Shown here in pieces: positions 36,000-44,913 of a stretch of 64,000 nucleotides of DNA. A model generated the notes under the pieces. It saw nothing but the letters and a program-made list of their open reading frames with translations. It had not been told where the DNA came from and did no database searches. This stretch comes from JAADHX01 sp964569385 (GTDB lineage: Bacteria > Actinomycetota > Acidimicrobiia > Acidimicrobiales > Poriferisodalaceae), in assembly GCA_964569385.1 (NCBI GenBank), contig CAZMUM010000009.1, positions 1 to 64,000 of the forward strand. Direction: 5' to 3'. Numbering within the stretch: position 1 is the stretch's first letter; every line of letters begins with the position of its first letter. The position numbers were made by a program, and so were the translations under genes.

Positions 36000-36962
36000 A
36001 TGAACGGACCGGTCGTGGTTGCAGTGGTAGCTGGCGGGCTGAGCATCGTGAACCCTTGCGGTTTCGCGATGCTCCCGGCATTTCTAGGCTTCTACGCGGG
36101 CGCCAATGAAGAGCAGTTGCCAAGCGCTCCCTCACGGCTGGGCCAGGGCCTAGTCACAGGGGTTCTGGTGTCCAGCGGGTTCTTGACCGTTTTCGTCGCG
36201 GTGGCCTTGCCGTTCATCTACGGCGCAACCCAGATCGTGCGCGCGGTACCGTGGGCCGGCATCGGTCTTGGCATCGTGATGGTGCTGGCAGGTGTGGGAT
36301 CGGCCATGGGGCTACATATCCGACTCCCGATAAGAAACCGCATTCGACCGGGCCAGCAGCGCCGACCGCGTTCGATGGTTGTGTTTGGTGTCGGCTATGG
36401 CATCGCGTCGCTAGGTTGCACGCTCCCCGTCTTCCTCGCCGTGGTCGGGGCTTCACTCGCCACGAGCGGCGCTGCAGCCGGCTTCGGCGTACTCATCGCG
36501 TACGCGCTTGGTATGACCTCCGCGTTGATTGTGCTGTCGGTCGGGGCGGCCCTCTTGCGAAACGGGATCGCAACCGCGCTACGCAGGCTGCTGCCCTATA
36601 TGGACCGGATCTCAGGCGGCATGCTCGTCGTGGCGGGCGTCTATCTGACCTACTACTGGGGCAGGGTGCGATTCGGCTCCGCGGCCACCCTCAACGACGA
36701 TCCCATAGTGGGCTTCGTCGGTCGCTTCACTGCCGAGATCGAGCGATTCTCGGCGGGAAACGGTCGAGTACTGATGGCGGCGGTCGCGGCTCTAGCAATC
36801 ACAACGGTGGTCGTCGTTGGGCTGCAGTGGCGCCGGCAGGAGAACGCGGCCAACGACGAGAACTTTGGCGCCGATGCCAGCGACGACGGCCGGGCCACCG
36901 CTGACATCGTCGGTACTAGGGCCGACACAGTCAGGGTCAGCGTCAGTGACAAGGAGAGATAG
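36000..36962 (+). CDS. CcdA-family transmembrane thiol-disulfide transporter
   Basis: 320 residues with the same plan as the 34605 protein: VNPCGFAMLPAFLG (Cys20) and SLGCTLPVFLA (Cys140), six to seven helices, then an extra helix (YLTYYWGRVRFGS ... AVAALAITTVVVVGL) and an acidic cytoplasmic-type tail. It should shuttle reducing power outward to the TlpA-like protein encoded two bases downstream. First gene after a BlaI-like operator, so it is probably repressed by the BlaI protein encoded at 44914. Confidence 0.88.
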   Translation: MNGPVVVAVVAGGLSIVNPCGFAMLPAFLGFYAGANEEQLPSAPSRLGQGLVTGVLVSSGFLTVFVAVALPFIYGATQIVRAVPWAGIGLGIVMVLAGVGSAMGLHIRLPIRNRIRPGQQRRPRSMVVFGVGYGIASLGCTLPVFLAVVGASLATSGAAAGFGVLIAYALGMTSALIVLSVGAALLRNGIATALRRLLPYMDRISGGMLVVAGVYLTYYWGRVRFGSAATLNDDPIVGFVGRFTAEIERFSAGNGRVLMAAVAALAITTVVVVGLQWRRQENAANDENFGADASDDGRATADIVGTRADTVRVSVSDKER

Positions 36963-36964
36963 CT

Positions 36965-37576
36965 ATGAGCAAGACCGATCGAGGTACAAGCGGCGCCAAG
37001 GGAAGGCGCGCCCGGCAGGCAGCTGCTTTGCGACGACGTCGGGCACGTATCCGATGGGGGGTCGGCGCCACCGCGTTGCTCGTCGCACTCCTCGTCGTGT
37101 TGGTCACGTTGCCCTCCGGCGGCGACGACACAGTGAGTGCGAGCGGCCGCGCCACCATCGGTGGACGAACCCCGAATATCGAGATGGTCGACTTCGACGG
37201 AGCCGCGTTTTCGTTACAGGACTATGAGGGCACCCCACTGGTGCTCAATTTCTGGGCCTCATGGTGCCCCTTTTGTATAGGGGAAATGCCAGACTTTGAA
37301 CGGGTGCATCAACGGCTCGGTGACGACGTCGAGTTCCTAGGGGTCAATCTCCAAGATGACCACAGTGAGGCGGTGAAACTCGTCGGCGAGACCGGGATTA
37401 CCTACCGGGTTGCTGCGGACCCAAGCGGTGTGATCTACGGAGCCTTCGGCGGCACGGGCATGCCCACGACAGTGTTGATCGACTCACAAGGAGTAGTCCG
37501 AGAAGTTGTGACCGGGCAGATGTCTGAGTCGCAGCTGCTCGAAAAGATCGAACAGAACTTCCAAATCTCGCTATGA
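36965..37576 (+). CDS. TlpA-like membrane-anchored thioredoxin
   Basis: 203 residues: strongly basic N-terminus, anchor helix (about 33-49), extracytoplasmic thioredoxin domain with FWASWCPFC (Cys101, Cys104) and GMPTTVLI. The CPFC site differs from the CTPC and CVPC sites of the paralogues, which may shift its redox potential. It follows the ccdA gene after two bases and overlaps the DUF3179 gene by four bases (ATGA), so the three are one operon. Confidence 0.9.
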   Translation: MSKTDRGTSGAKGRRARQAAALRRRRARIRWGVGATALLVALLVVLVTLPSGGDDTVSASGRATIGGRTPNIEMVDFDGAAFSLQDYEGTPLVLNFWASWCPFCIGEMPDFERVHQRLGDDVEFLGVNLQDDHSEAVKLVGETGITYRVAADPSGVIYGAFGGTGMPTTVLIDSQGVVREVVTGQMSESQLLEKIEQNFQISL

Positions 37577-38841
37577 CTGCAGCGGGTTGCCTTCCGCGAG
37601 GCAGCCAGACACGATCGTTTCGCGCCCCGGTTCGACTCGTTGCTCTAGTTGTTGCGGTCGGAGTCGTCGCGGCGGCGTGCGCCAACACTCAAAGTGACTC
37701 GGCCCCGGCCGCAACCGGTGTCGATCCGGTCGCGGAGGTGGCCGTTAGTTGCGAGGCGGTGCCCCAGCCCAGCGACCGAATCGATCCGAGTCCCCGCGCT
37801 GACGTTCCCTCAGCTCTCGAGGATCCGGGGTCAGTGGAGTTCCCGGAACCGCTTGTCGCCCTGGACGAGATCCGGTCGGGCGGACCGCCACCCGATGGCA
37901 TCCCGGCCATCGACAATCCCCTTTTCCTACCCGTTTGCGCTGTCGACTTCCTCTCGGACAACGAACCGGTCGTAGCGTTGCGAATCGGCGCTGAGACGCG
38001 CGCCTATCCGATCCAGATCCTCACATGGCACGAAATCGTCAACGACGTCGTAGACGGCGTTCCGGTCAGTGTCACCTACTGCCCTCTGTGCAACTCGGCG
38101 TTCGCGTTCGACCGCCGGGTCGATGACCAGATACTCGACTTCGGTACATCAGGTTCGCTCTACCGGTCGAACCTCGTGATGTATGACCGTCAAACCGAGT
38201 CGCTGTGGGTGCAGTTCACGAGCCAGGCGGTCGTTGGAGTGTTGACCGGCACCGAGCTTGATACCTACCCGATGTCGCTGGTGTCGTGGGCCGATTTCCG
38301 AGCCGCCGAACCCGACGCGCTGGTTCTGTCAACCGAGACGGGTTTCGACCGTGACTACGGCCGTAATCCGTACCCCGGCTATGATGACGTGAACACCAGC
38401 CCGTTTCTGTTCGATGGCGACCTGGACGGCCGCCTCGCCGCCAAGACCAGAATTCTCGGGATCCGCAGAAACGGAGACGCAGTCGCCATCGTGCGGGACA
38501 CGCTTCTCGAATCGCGAGTCATGCATCTAGAAGTCGGCGGCGACTCCGTGGTGGTGTTCGCCAAACCCGGCACGGCTTCCGCGCTCGATGCGGGCAACGT
38601 GGCCGGCGGTCGTGATGTCGGCGCCGCTGCCGCCTATGAACCGGTCGTCAATGGTCAAGCGCTGACATTCACAGCCGTGGACGACCGTTTCGTCGACGCC
38701 GAGACCCAATCAGCGTGGAACATCCTGGGCGAGAGCACCGACGGTCCCCTGATGGGCGAAAGACTCACCCCGGTCGAGCACGACGACAGCTTCTGGTTCG
38801 CTTGGGGAACGTTCCAGCCAGACTCCCGGATCATTCCCTGA
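37573..38841 (+). CDS. DUF3179-domain lipoprotein
   Basis: 422 residues. Signal helix (about 20-35) with lipobox VAAACA. The DUF3179 domain (about 100-420) is recognised by DGIPAIDNPLF, AYPIQILTWHEIVND, VTYCPLCNSAFAF and FGTSGSLYRSNLVMYDR. The conserved TYCPLC cysteines and His/Asp residues suggest a redox or metal centre, but the biochemical role of the family is not established. Co-transcription with ccdA and tlpA suggests that its cysteines are kept reduced by that pair or that it is a client for maturation. Confidence 0.85.
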   Translation: MTAAGCLPRGSQTRSFRAPVRLVALVVAVGVVAAACANTQSDSAPAATGVDPVAEVAVSCEAVPQPSDRIDPSPRADVPSALEDPGSVEFPEPLVALDEIRSGGPPPDGIPAIDNPLFLPVCAVDFLSDNEPVVALRIGAETRAYPIQILTWHEIVNDVVDGVPVSVTYCPLCNSAFAFDRRVDDQILDFGTSGSLYRSNLVMYDRQTESLWVQFTSQAVVGVLTGTELDTYPMSLVSWADFRAAEPDALVLSTETGFDRDYGRNPYPGYDDVNTSPFLFDGDLDGRLAAKTRILGIRRNGDAVAIVRDTLLESRVMHLEVGGDSVVVFAKPGTASALDAGNVAGGRDVGAAAAYEPVVNGQALTFTAVDDRFVDAETQSAWNILGESTDGPLMGERLTPVEHDDSFWFAWGTFQPDSRIIP

Positions 38842-38942
38842 GCAGCCACCCCCGGCCACGCCCGCCGATCCTCCGTATGGACCAGCGCTGCGTTGTCGAA
38901 CTCTGAGTGACCGCGGTGTGATGACTGAACGTCAGCCAGCAG

Positions 38943-39149
38943 CTAACCCGAGGCGGTTTGCTTACGGCGGGCTACCAGAGTGGTCGCGGTCATTGCGAAG
39001 ATCGCGCAACCCACGCCAACTGCGACTGCTACACCCGAGACAATTGCCACGCTGGAGAATGCCAGCGCTCCTAGCGCTACGGCCATGGTGAGGCTACAGC
39101 ACACGATCATGCCGACAGCGGCTGCGACTCGTCCCATCAAATTTCGCAT
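38943..39149 (-). CDS. Small two-helix membrane protein with Cys pair
   Basis: 68 residues from the ATG at 39149 (AAGGAC ribosome site; the longer upstream frame would run through the operator). Two hydrophobic helices; the first contains MIVCCSLTM and the second a single Cys (VGVGCAIF). It resembles small metal-transport helpers in size only; no family is recognised. A BlaI-like operator inside a larger inverted repeat lies 18 bases upstream, so it is probably a member of the copper/redox regulon. Confidence 0.65.
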   Translation of the reverse strand: MRNLMGRVAAAVGMIVCCSLTMAVALGALAFSSVAIVSGVAVAVGVGCAIFAMTATTLVARRKQTASG

Positions 39150-39166
39150 GGTGCAGGTCCTTTCAT

Positions 39167-39189
39167 CCGACACTCTGTAGGAGTGTCGG
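39167..39189 (-). promoter_or_regulatory. BlaI/CopY-like operator within a 23-bp inverted repeat
   Basis: CCGACACTC-TGTAG-GAGTGTCGG, perfect 9-bp arms. On the minus strand the inner 15 bases (39167-39181) read CCTACAGAGTGTCGG, matching the consensus CCKACANNNTGTMGG. It precedes the small membrane protein at 38943. Region 39190-39361 has no gene. Confidence 0.65.
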
Positions 39190-39361
39190 CGATTGTCTAG
39201 CGATTCTTGAGCGTGAGTCGGAGCGCGCGAAATTGCGAATAGCAGCAGTGAGCTCTGGCCCTGGCTCGTTTGAATGTGCGACGTGTGGACCAGCCCGATC
39301 GGTGCGCTGTTGCTCACGCGTCGAGGCCCGACCTGTCCGATGCCTAGGAGACTGCAGCGTC

Positions 39362-40528
39362 TCAGCTACAGGACATCTCGAGCTGACGTTCGGCCTCTGT
39401 TTGTATCGTGGGGGGCACGTCACGAAGTGTCAGCAGCCGTGAGAGATCAGCGCAGGCGTCGGATGTGTCACCCCCGGAGAGGATTCCGACAGTGGCCCGC
39501 GAAAGCAGAGCCTCAGGATGGTCTGGCGCGGTCTTCACTGCCCGGTCGACCAAGACTTGTGCCCGATCGAGCAGTGCTTCTTCGCCGGTCAACGCCAGCA
39601 GCACTGCCTCTCGGCTCAGCGCTACGGGGTGATCCGGCTCGACGTCTTGAACCGACCGGTACAACTTGAGCGCTGCGACGGCACGGCCGTCCTTGTCAGT
39701 GGTCAGTAGGTATTGGGCGGCTGCCAGAGCGTTGTCGATCGACAGTCCGAGTTCGGCGAGACTCGGGGTGTCGCTACTCGCCAATTCGTCGTATGCGATC
39801 TCGCCATAGACCTCACCGGTGAGGCCTCGCTGTTCGAGGAAAGCGATGATCGGCTCGGGAGCGGTGTCGATGTATAGGCGGTCAAGGACTTGGGCGGCCT
39901 CGTCGTAGCGGGAGGCGTCGGCCAACACGATGGTGTTGAAGACGACCGCGTCGGGGTAGTCCGGGTCGAGACGGCCGGCTTCTTCCAAACCGGGGAGGAC
40001 TTCGTCGGGAGCTGCGCCTTGGCGGTAGTCGATCCAAGCCTTGTAGGTGAGGGCCTCGGCGTTGGACGGGTCATCATCGAGCACCGTCTCGTAGATCTCG
40101 ATGGCCTCGTCCCATCGCTCTTGGTCGCCCAGTAGCGTCTGGGCTTCGCCAAGGCGCCCGCCCACGCTTTGGCGGACCCCGCCGGTGATCGTGTCGTTGC
40201 CGGTGCGGGTTCCGGACGTCCTGGCGATGAGCGTGCCGCTGAGGCCACCGAGAAGGGCGAGACCTACGACCCAGACGAGCACCTGGAGCCAGCTGATACG
40301 TGGTGCCGCGCTGAACGCCACCTCTTGCTTTTCGATCCCGCGGATGATCGACGCTGCCTGCTTCGTGTAGTCGTCGATGAGTTCGTCGTAGTCGACTGAG
40401 TCGATGTCACCGGCAGCGTGCTCGGCTTTCAGGTCGTCGATGGAGTGCAGCAGGAAGTCACGCTCCTCTTCGAGGAGAGCGAGCGTGTCCGGGTCGAGCC
40501 CGCGGTGGGAATCGCGTGTCGTGCTCAC
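39362..40528 (-). CDS. CcmI-like membrane TPR protein (cytochrome c maturation)
   Basis: 388 residues from the GTG at 40528, which overlaps the CcmH stop (GTGA). An N-terminal helical segment (ERDFLLHSIDDLKAEHAAGD), one transmembrane helix (about 95-115, VLVWVVGLALLGGLSG) and a series of tetratricopeptide repeats (RWDEAIEIYETVLDDDPSNA, and DRAVKTAPDHPEALL) are typical of CcmI/CycH. CcmI binds apocytochrome c and delivers it to the CcmF-CcmH haem ligase. Fourth gene of the ccmF-G-H-I operon. Confidence 0.83.
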   Translation of the reverse strand: MSTTRDSHRGLDPDTLALLEEERDFLLHSIDDLKAEHAAGDIDSVDYDELIDDYTKQAASIIRGIEKQEVAFSAAPRISWLQVLVWVVGLALLGGLSGTLIARTSGTRTGNDTITGGVRQSVGGRLGEAQTLLGDQERWDEAIEIYETVLDDDPSNAEALTYKAWIDYRQGAAPDEVLPGLEEAGRLDPDYPDAVVFNTIVLADASRYDEAAQVLDRLYIDTAPEPIIAFLEQRGLTGEVYGEIAYDELASSDTPSLAELGLSIDNALAAAQYLLTTDKDGRAVAALKLYRSVQDVEPDHPVALSREAVLLALTGEEALLDRAQVLVDRAVKTAPDHPEALLSRATVGILSGGDTSDACADLSRLLTLRDVPPTIQTEAERQLEMSCS

Positions 40529-41016
40529 GGCGGGGTGTCGAGGTCGCTCCGGTCGGCGAGCGCAGCGTCGACCAGCGCCAGGTCCTCGGGTGTTGCCCGA
40601 TCGCTCGATGCCGTTGCGCGCCAGCGCGAGAACGCCAGCGCGAGCGCTCCTGTGGCTGCGCCCACGACCAGTAAGGGGATGATCCAAACCGCTCCGGTGA
40701 GCCCACTTCGGCTGGGGTTGAGGTCGACCCACTGGCCGTAGCGGTCGATGTAGACCTGGCGAATCTCGGCGTCGCTCAGACCACTGTCGACTTGTTGCTT
40801 GATCTCGGCTCGGATGATCTCAGCGATCGCGGCATTCGAGTCCGACACCGGCTGGCCGGTGCACTGAGGACAGGCGATCGTGGCCGCTATCGCCGCGGCG
40901 CGTTCTGCATCCGAACGTGGGCCCTGGTCATCGGTGGCGCCGTACATCAACGCCGCGACCCCAACGACGCCCATAAGCAGCCACGACAATCGCCGAAGGC
41001 GCGACGCAGTCAGCAT
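40525..41016 (-). CDS. ccmH: CcmH-family cytochrome c maturation thiol reductase
   Basis: 163 residues: signal/anchor helix, then the CcmH fold with the redox motif IACPQCTGQPVSDSNA, the helix IAEIIRAEIKQQVDSG, and YIDRYGQWVDLNP, followed by a second membrane helix and a short tail. It reduces the CxxCH cysteines of apocytochrome c so haem can be attached. It overlaps ccmG by seven bases and the CcmI-like gene by four, giving strict operon order. Confidence 0.9.
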   Translation of the reverse strand: MLTASRLRRLSWLLMGVVGVAALMYGATDDQGPRSDAERAAAIAATIACPQCTGQPVSDSNAAIAEIIRAEIKQQVDSGLSDAEIRQVYIDRYGQWVDLNPSRSGLTGAVWIIPLLVVGAATGALALAFSRWRATASSDRATPEDLALVDAALADRSDLDTPP

Positions 41017-41591
41017 CGGATCGCTCCGACCAGTCGGTCGTAGGTCACCGCCCCAATCATTTTCTCCACAACCAAGCCGGACGGAGCGACCACGACCGTC
41101 TCGGGCGGTGCGGTGACGCCGAAGTCAATTATGATGCGATTGGTGTCGCCCACCAGAACAGGCCAGCCCCCGCCCCGCTGCTCGAAGAACTCAGCCACAG
41201 CCTCCTCCTCATCGCTGATGGTGACACCGACCAGCCGAGTAGGGCACGCTGCGCCCTCCTCGTCGAACCGGATGAGTTCGGGGTTCTCGATCTCGCACGG
41301 CACGCACCAGCTCGCGAAGAAATTGATGACCACCCACTCCTGCTCATCCGGCGGAAGACGACGGTTGGCGACGAGAACCTTGTCTATATCGAAGATCGTG
41401 CCGTCGTAAGACACGCCGGCAACTGCAGGAACCGGCTCGCCCAGCACCGCGGCACTCGGACTGTTTTGATAAGGATTCCGCGTCGCGAGGAACATTGCGA
41501 AGCCCGCCGCGACAAGGAACAGCAGCGCGCTAACAACCTTGATGCGGGTGACTCCCTTGACCTCGCCAGCCCTATCGCCCGCGATGTTCAC
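41010..41591 (-). CDS. ccmG: CcmG/DsbE-type thioredoxin
   Basis: 193 residues: short cytoplasmic start, anchor helix (about 19-35), extracytoplasmic thioredoxin domain with FFASWCVPCEIENPEL (Cys96, Cys99). CcmG passes electrons from a CcdA-type protein to CcmH and apocytochrome. A third cysteine (EGAACPTR) and the conserved APPETVV loop are present. Overlaps both ccmF and ccmH. Several CcdA proteins in this window could be its electron donor. Confidence 0.9.
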   Translation of the reverse strand: MNIAGDRAGEVKGVTRIKVVSALLFLVAAGFAMFLATRNPYQNSPSAAVLGEPVPAVAGVSYDGTIFDIDKVLVANRRLPPDEQEWVVINFFASWCVPCEIENPELIRFDEEGAACPTRLVGVTISDEEEAVAEFFEQRGGGWPVLVGDTNRIIIDFGVTAPPETVVVAPSGLVVEKMIGAVTYDRLVGAIRC

Positions 41592-43624
41592 TGCGCCGCC
41601 GGAAGCGGGATCGGCGCCGACACGGGATCAGTGGGCTGGCGCCGGCGCTTGCCGGGAAACGCGGAAAGCACCGCACCTGCCAGCATCGTGAACCCACCAA
41701 TCCACAGCCACACAATCATGGGCTGGCGGGTCGCCCGGATGACCGCCTCGCCCGTGGAAGGATCCGGTGTACGAAGCAGTGCTACCTGCACATCGCTGGT
41801 GAGGGTCGAACGTGTGTCGGGTGACGACACCACTTGGCCGCTGATGACGAACCGTTCCAGCGCGGGCGTAAGAGTTTCGCCATCGACCACGAGGGTCACT
41901 TGCTCTTTGATCCGATTGTCGTAGCGGATGATCTCAGCGCCGACATAGGTGATCTCCGTCTCACCGAGCCGTGCCGTCTCGCCGGGTTCGAGCACGAATT
42001 CGGCCTGGCGAAGATAGGCCGAACTGGCCACGAGCCCCACGGCGAGCAGGATCACACCGATGTGCACGATCATCCCGCCGTTGACCCGGCCGACAAGCCC
42101 GCGCCAACCTTGGCGTCGCGTAGCCAACACAAGTTGTCGCAGCGCGGCTGCGCCGGCGAAACCGGCCAGCGCGAATCCGATGAGTGGCGCCAACCCGCGA
42201 GCGCCCACGACAACAGCCCCCACGAGGGTTGTCACTCCGCCCCAGGCCGGCCACTCCAGGCGCTTCACCAACAATTCGCCCGATGCCTTGCGCCATGGCA
42301 GGACCGGGGCGATCGCCATGAGCAACAGAATGGTAAGGCCCACGGGCATGGTCATCCGTTCGAAGTACGGGACGCCGACGGAAATGCGTTCGTTCTGTGC
42401 TGCTTCCACGATGAGCGGGTAGACGGTACCCAACAAGATGATGAAGGCGAGGGCGGCAAAGGCGAGGTTGTTGGCCAAGAACGCGCCCTCGCGTGACAGT
42501 GGTGAGTCGATCTTGCCCGGGCTGCGCAGCCGATCGCCGCGCCAGAAAATTAGCCCGACGGTGACAATCACGATGACCGCGAAGAACGCGATGAGCCAGC
42601 CACCGACACTTCCGGCCGAGAAGGCATGAACAGAGGCAAGCACACCTGACCGAGTGATGAAGGTGGCAAGGATCGTCAGAGAAAAGGTGGCACACACCAG
42701 CGACAGATTCCAGACCCGCAACATGCCACGGCGCTCTTGTACGAGAACCGAGTGCAGGTACGCGGTGCCGGTCAACCAGGGCAGAATGGATGCGTTCTCC
42801 ACCGGGTCCCAGCCCCAGTAGCCGCCCCACCCCAACACGTCATAGGCCCACCAGGCACCCAAGACGATCCCCGCGGTGAGAAACCCCCAGGCAAATAACG
42901 TCCACCTTCGAGTTTCGACCAGCCAACCCTCTCCCAGGCGCCCCGTTGCGAGCGCGGCGATGGCAAACGCAAACGGTACGGTGAAACCGACAAAACCCAA
43001 GTAGAGAATCGGCGGATGAAACGCCACCAGCACATGGTTTTGTAGCAGGGGATTCGGGCCAGGACCATCGTAACCTACGGGCGCGTCGAACCCCACGAAC
43101 GGGTCGGCCGGACCCACCATAAGCGCCAGAAAGAACGCGGTGACGGCGAAGAGCGTCACCATCGCCCAGCCCACCAGTGGATCGCCGAGTCGGTGGCGGA
43201 ACTTGGTGACGACGACTATCACATAGCCAGACAGGATCAGGGCCCACAACAAGATGGAGCCCTCGAGCGCAGACCACATGGTGGCCACGTTGTACAGTGG
43301 CGGTGTTCTCGAGCTGCCGTTTTGGGCAACGAACAACACGTCGAAGTCACGGGTGATGAGTGCTCGCTGCATGGCAGCTGTGGCTACCACCATGCCAGCG
43401 AGGATGACCCAGGCGTACCGAGCGCCCATCTGCAGCAGATGAGGACGTCGATAGCGAAGGCCCGCTGCCAACAGCACGATGGCGAGCACCGCCGCCACCA
43501 GTGATACCACGATGGCACTGGCACCAACGGCAGCGTTCACGACCCTGCGCCACCGATCGGCTGTGGCACCGACCCAGCCACACCGATCCGTATCGATGAC
43601 ACGATCGCGACTCTGAGGCTCCAC
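41588..43624 (-). CDS. ccmF: CcmF-type cytochrome c haem ligase subunit
   Basis: 678 residues with about 14-15 membrane helices. The haem-handling WWD motif is intact (WGGYWGWDPVENASILPWL), together with flanking conserved histidines (VAFHPPILYLG; TGTAYLHSVL). With CcmH it ligates haem to apocytochrome c on the outer face. The GTG at 43624 gives the longest form; a GTG at 43540 just before the first helix is also plausible. A BlaI-like operator overlaps the presumed promoter at 43795-43817. CcmA-E are not in the window. Confidence 0.92.
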   Translation of the reverse strand: MEPQSRDRVIDTDRCGWVGATADRWRRVVNAAVGASAIVVSLVAAVLAIVLLAAGLRYRRPHLLQMGARYAWVILAGMVVATAAMQRALITRDFDVLFVAQNGSSRTPPLYNVATMWSALEGSILLWALILSGYVIVVVTKFRHRLGDPLVGWAMVTLFAVTAFFLALMVGPADPFVGFDAPVGYDGPGPNPLLQNHVLVAFHPPILYLGFVGFTVPFAFAIAALATGRLGEGWLVETRRWTLFAWGFLTAGIVLGAWWAYDVLGWGGYWGWDPVENASILPWLTGTAYLHSVLVQERRGMLRVWNLSLVCATFSLTILATFITRSGVLASVHAFSAGSVGGWLIAFFAVIVIVTVGLIFWRGDRLRSPGKIDSPLSREGAFLANNLAFAALAFIILLGTVYPLIVEAAQNERISVGVPYFERMTMPVGLTILLLMAIAPVLPWRKASGELLVKRLEWPAWGGVTTLVGAVVVGARGLAPLIGFALAGFAGAAALRQLVLATRRQGWRGLVGRVNGGMIVHIGVILLAVGLVASSAYLRQAEFVLEPGETARLGETEITYVGAEIIRYDNRIKEQVTLVVDGETLTPALERFVISGQVVSSPDTRSTLTSDVQVALLRTPDPSTGEAVIRATRQPMIVWLWIGGFTMLAGAVLSAFPGKRRRQPTDPVSAPIPLPAAQ

Positions 43625-43794
43625 CAGCGCGACTCATTGATGAGAGATCCATTAGCTGCGATTGGGAGCCAGGCAGCCGACTCGCGACTGTCGTCGCGCC
43701 TTGCGACACCGATGCAGCTCGTCTGATTCGGCTGGCATGAGACAGACCTCGCCCGCTGCGAGGGTGCGAGCAATTTGGTCCTCTCCACAGGTGC

Positions 43795-43817
43795 ACTATA
43801 GTCCGACACAGTGTAGG
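43795..43817 (-). promoter_or_regulatory. BlaI/CopY-like operator and -10 of the ccm operon
   Basis: CCGACACAGTGTAGG at 43803-43817; on the minus strand it is followed at once by a TATAGT -10 (43795-43800). A repressor here would block polymerase at the ccmFGHI promoter. Confidence 0.72.
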
Positions 43818-43899
43818 GCACCACACGGGTCTGACGGGATAATCGCCCACCAGCCGCTCCCGCGTTCGTTGCCGAAGGAGAATCGCTAGACGTGTCGAG

Positions 43900-44229
43900 A
43901 GAGCAACCAGACTCAAGGATGCGCCTCCTCGAGGGCGTCGATCTCGTCGCGCTGGACGCCGACAACTTCATGTGCCGGTTCCAGGAGCCACAATTTGCAC
44001 GGACGCGAAGTACGCCTGCCATCGCGACCCCGAGTCGGAATGGCCGCATGGTCACCCCGACCGCTGTCGTGGCCGTTCGCATCGGCCTCGTCTTGGAAGG
44101 AGGCCGAAGCCAGCCTTAACGCCGACGGTAGCTATCCAGTCGAGCGCAACTTCCACGAAGCCGGTTAAGAGGCCGAGACCGACGAGGACCAGTTCGACGC
44201 GACGATCGTGCCTGCCTACCGCCGGTGAG
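43900..44229 (+). pseudogene. Degenerate coding relic of unknown family
   Basis: Pieces of coherent protein appear in different plus frames (KYACHRDPESEWPHGHPD; then SWKEAEASLNADGSYPVERN, a TAA stop, and DEDQFDATIVPAYRR). Frameshifts and a nonsense codon separate them. I do not recognise the family. No gene is visible from 44230 to 44502. Confidence 0.3.
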
Positions 44230-44502
44230 CGTTCACCGAGCTGCAGGAGCCACTCCACTTCGACGCCCTCGATCGCGCCCTCCGTACGAATCCCGATCCA
44301 AACGTCGCTCAGGCGTCGTCACCGCATGTCGCATCGCCCAGCCTCTGTTGGCCTGTGGATTGTTGCGTGTTGTCAACAAAGGGCCATCTGGGGGGTGTTC
44401 GGTAATCACGGGATGTGTTAGCGACTTCGAGGGTGACATTCGTGCGACCAGGCAAGTCTCGCCGCCCCCACCATCTTTGGGGCCGCCTGAGCCGGCACCG
44501 GG

Positions 44503-44784
44503 TCAGTCTCGACCCTCGATCAGTGGGCTCTGCTGTGCTTCGAGTTCGGCCACCTGGGCCCGTAGCTGGGCGACCTCAGCTGTCGTTGCAGAGTCGGTCG
44601 CGGGCGCGACCGGGTCGTTCTTGGAGCCGCTACCCGACATTGCTCGCATCATCACCAACATCGACAGCGGACAGGCAGCGATAAGCAGTAGCGGCAGTAG
44701 CGCTAGTGCCAAGGCGGGGGCGATGAGGACGACTGCCGCTGCTGCCACGGCGAGCCCGATGACGACGTTCTTGTTGATACACAC
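44503..44784 (-). CDS. DUF2933-like membrane protein with C-terminal coiled coil
   Basis: 93 residues from a GTG at 44784 (GAGGAAC upstream). Two membrane helices (NVVIGLAVAAAAVVLIAP; LLPLLLIAACPLSMLVMMRAM) carry the LAACPL-type DUF2933 signature with one cysteine, followed by a linker and a heptad-like helix (TAEVAQLRAQVAELEAQQ). It is divergent from blaI, with a shared operator between. A close paralogue is encoded at 51167, also behind a BlaI-like operator. Confidence 0.75.
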   Translation of the reverse strand: MCINKNVVIGLAVAAAAVVLIAPALALALLPLLLIAACPLSMLVMMRAMSGSGSKNDPVAPATDSATTAEVAQLRAQVAELEAQQSPLIEGRD

Positions 44785-44834
44785 TGCGCTGTTCCTCACT
44801 TCGGTCGAATTATCTACACAGCACACACAGTACA

Positions 44835-44849
44835 CCTACACTGTGTAGA
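44835..44849 (+). promoter_or_regulatory. BlaI/CopY-like operator between DUF2933 and blaI genes
   Basis: CCTACACTGTGTAGA. A second half-site TCTACACAG lies at about 44813. The position between divergent genes predicts autoregulation of the repressor and control of the membrane protein. Confidence 0.72.
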
Positions 44850-44913
44850 TTCAACTAGGGTGGGTCGGTTCCTTATTCAGGGCTACGGTGGGCGCGGAGT
44901 AGACGAGGATTTG

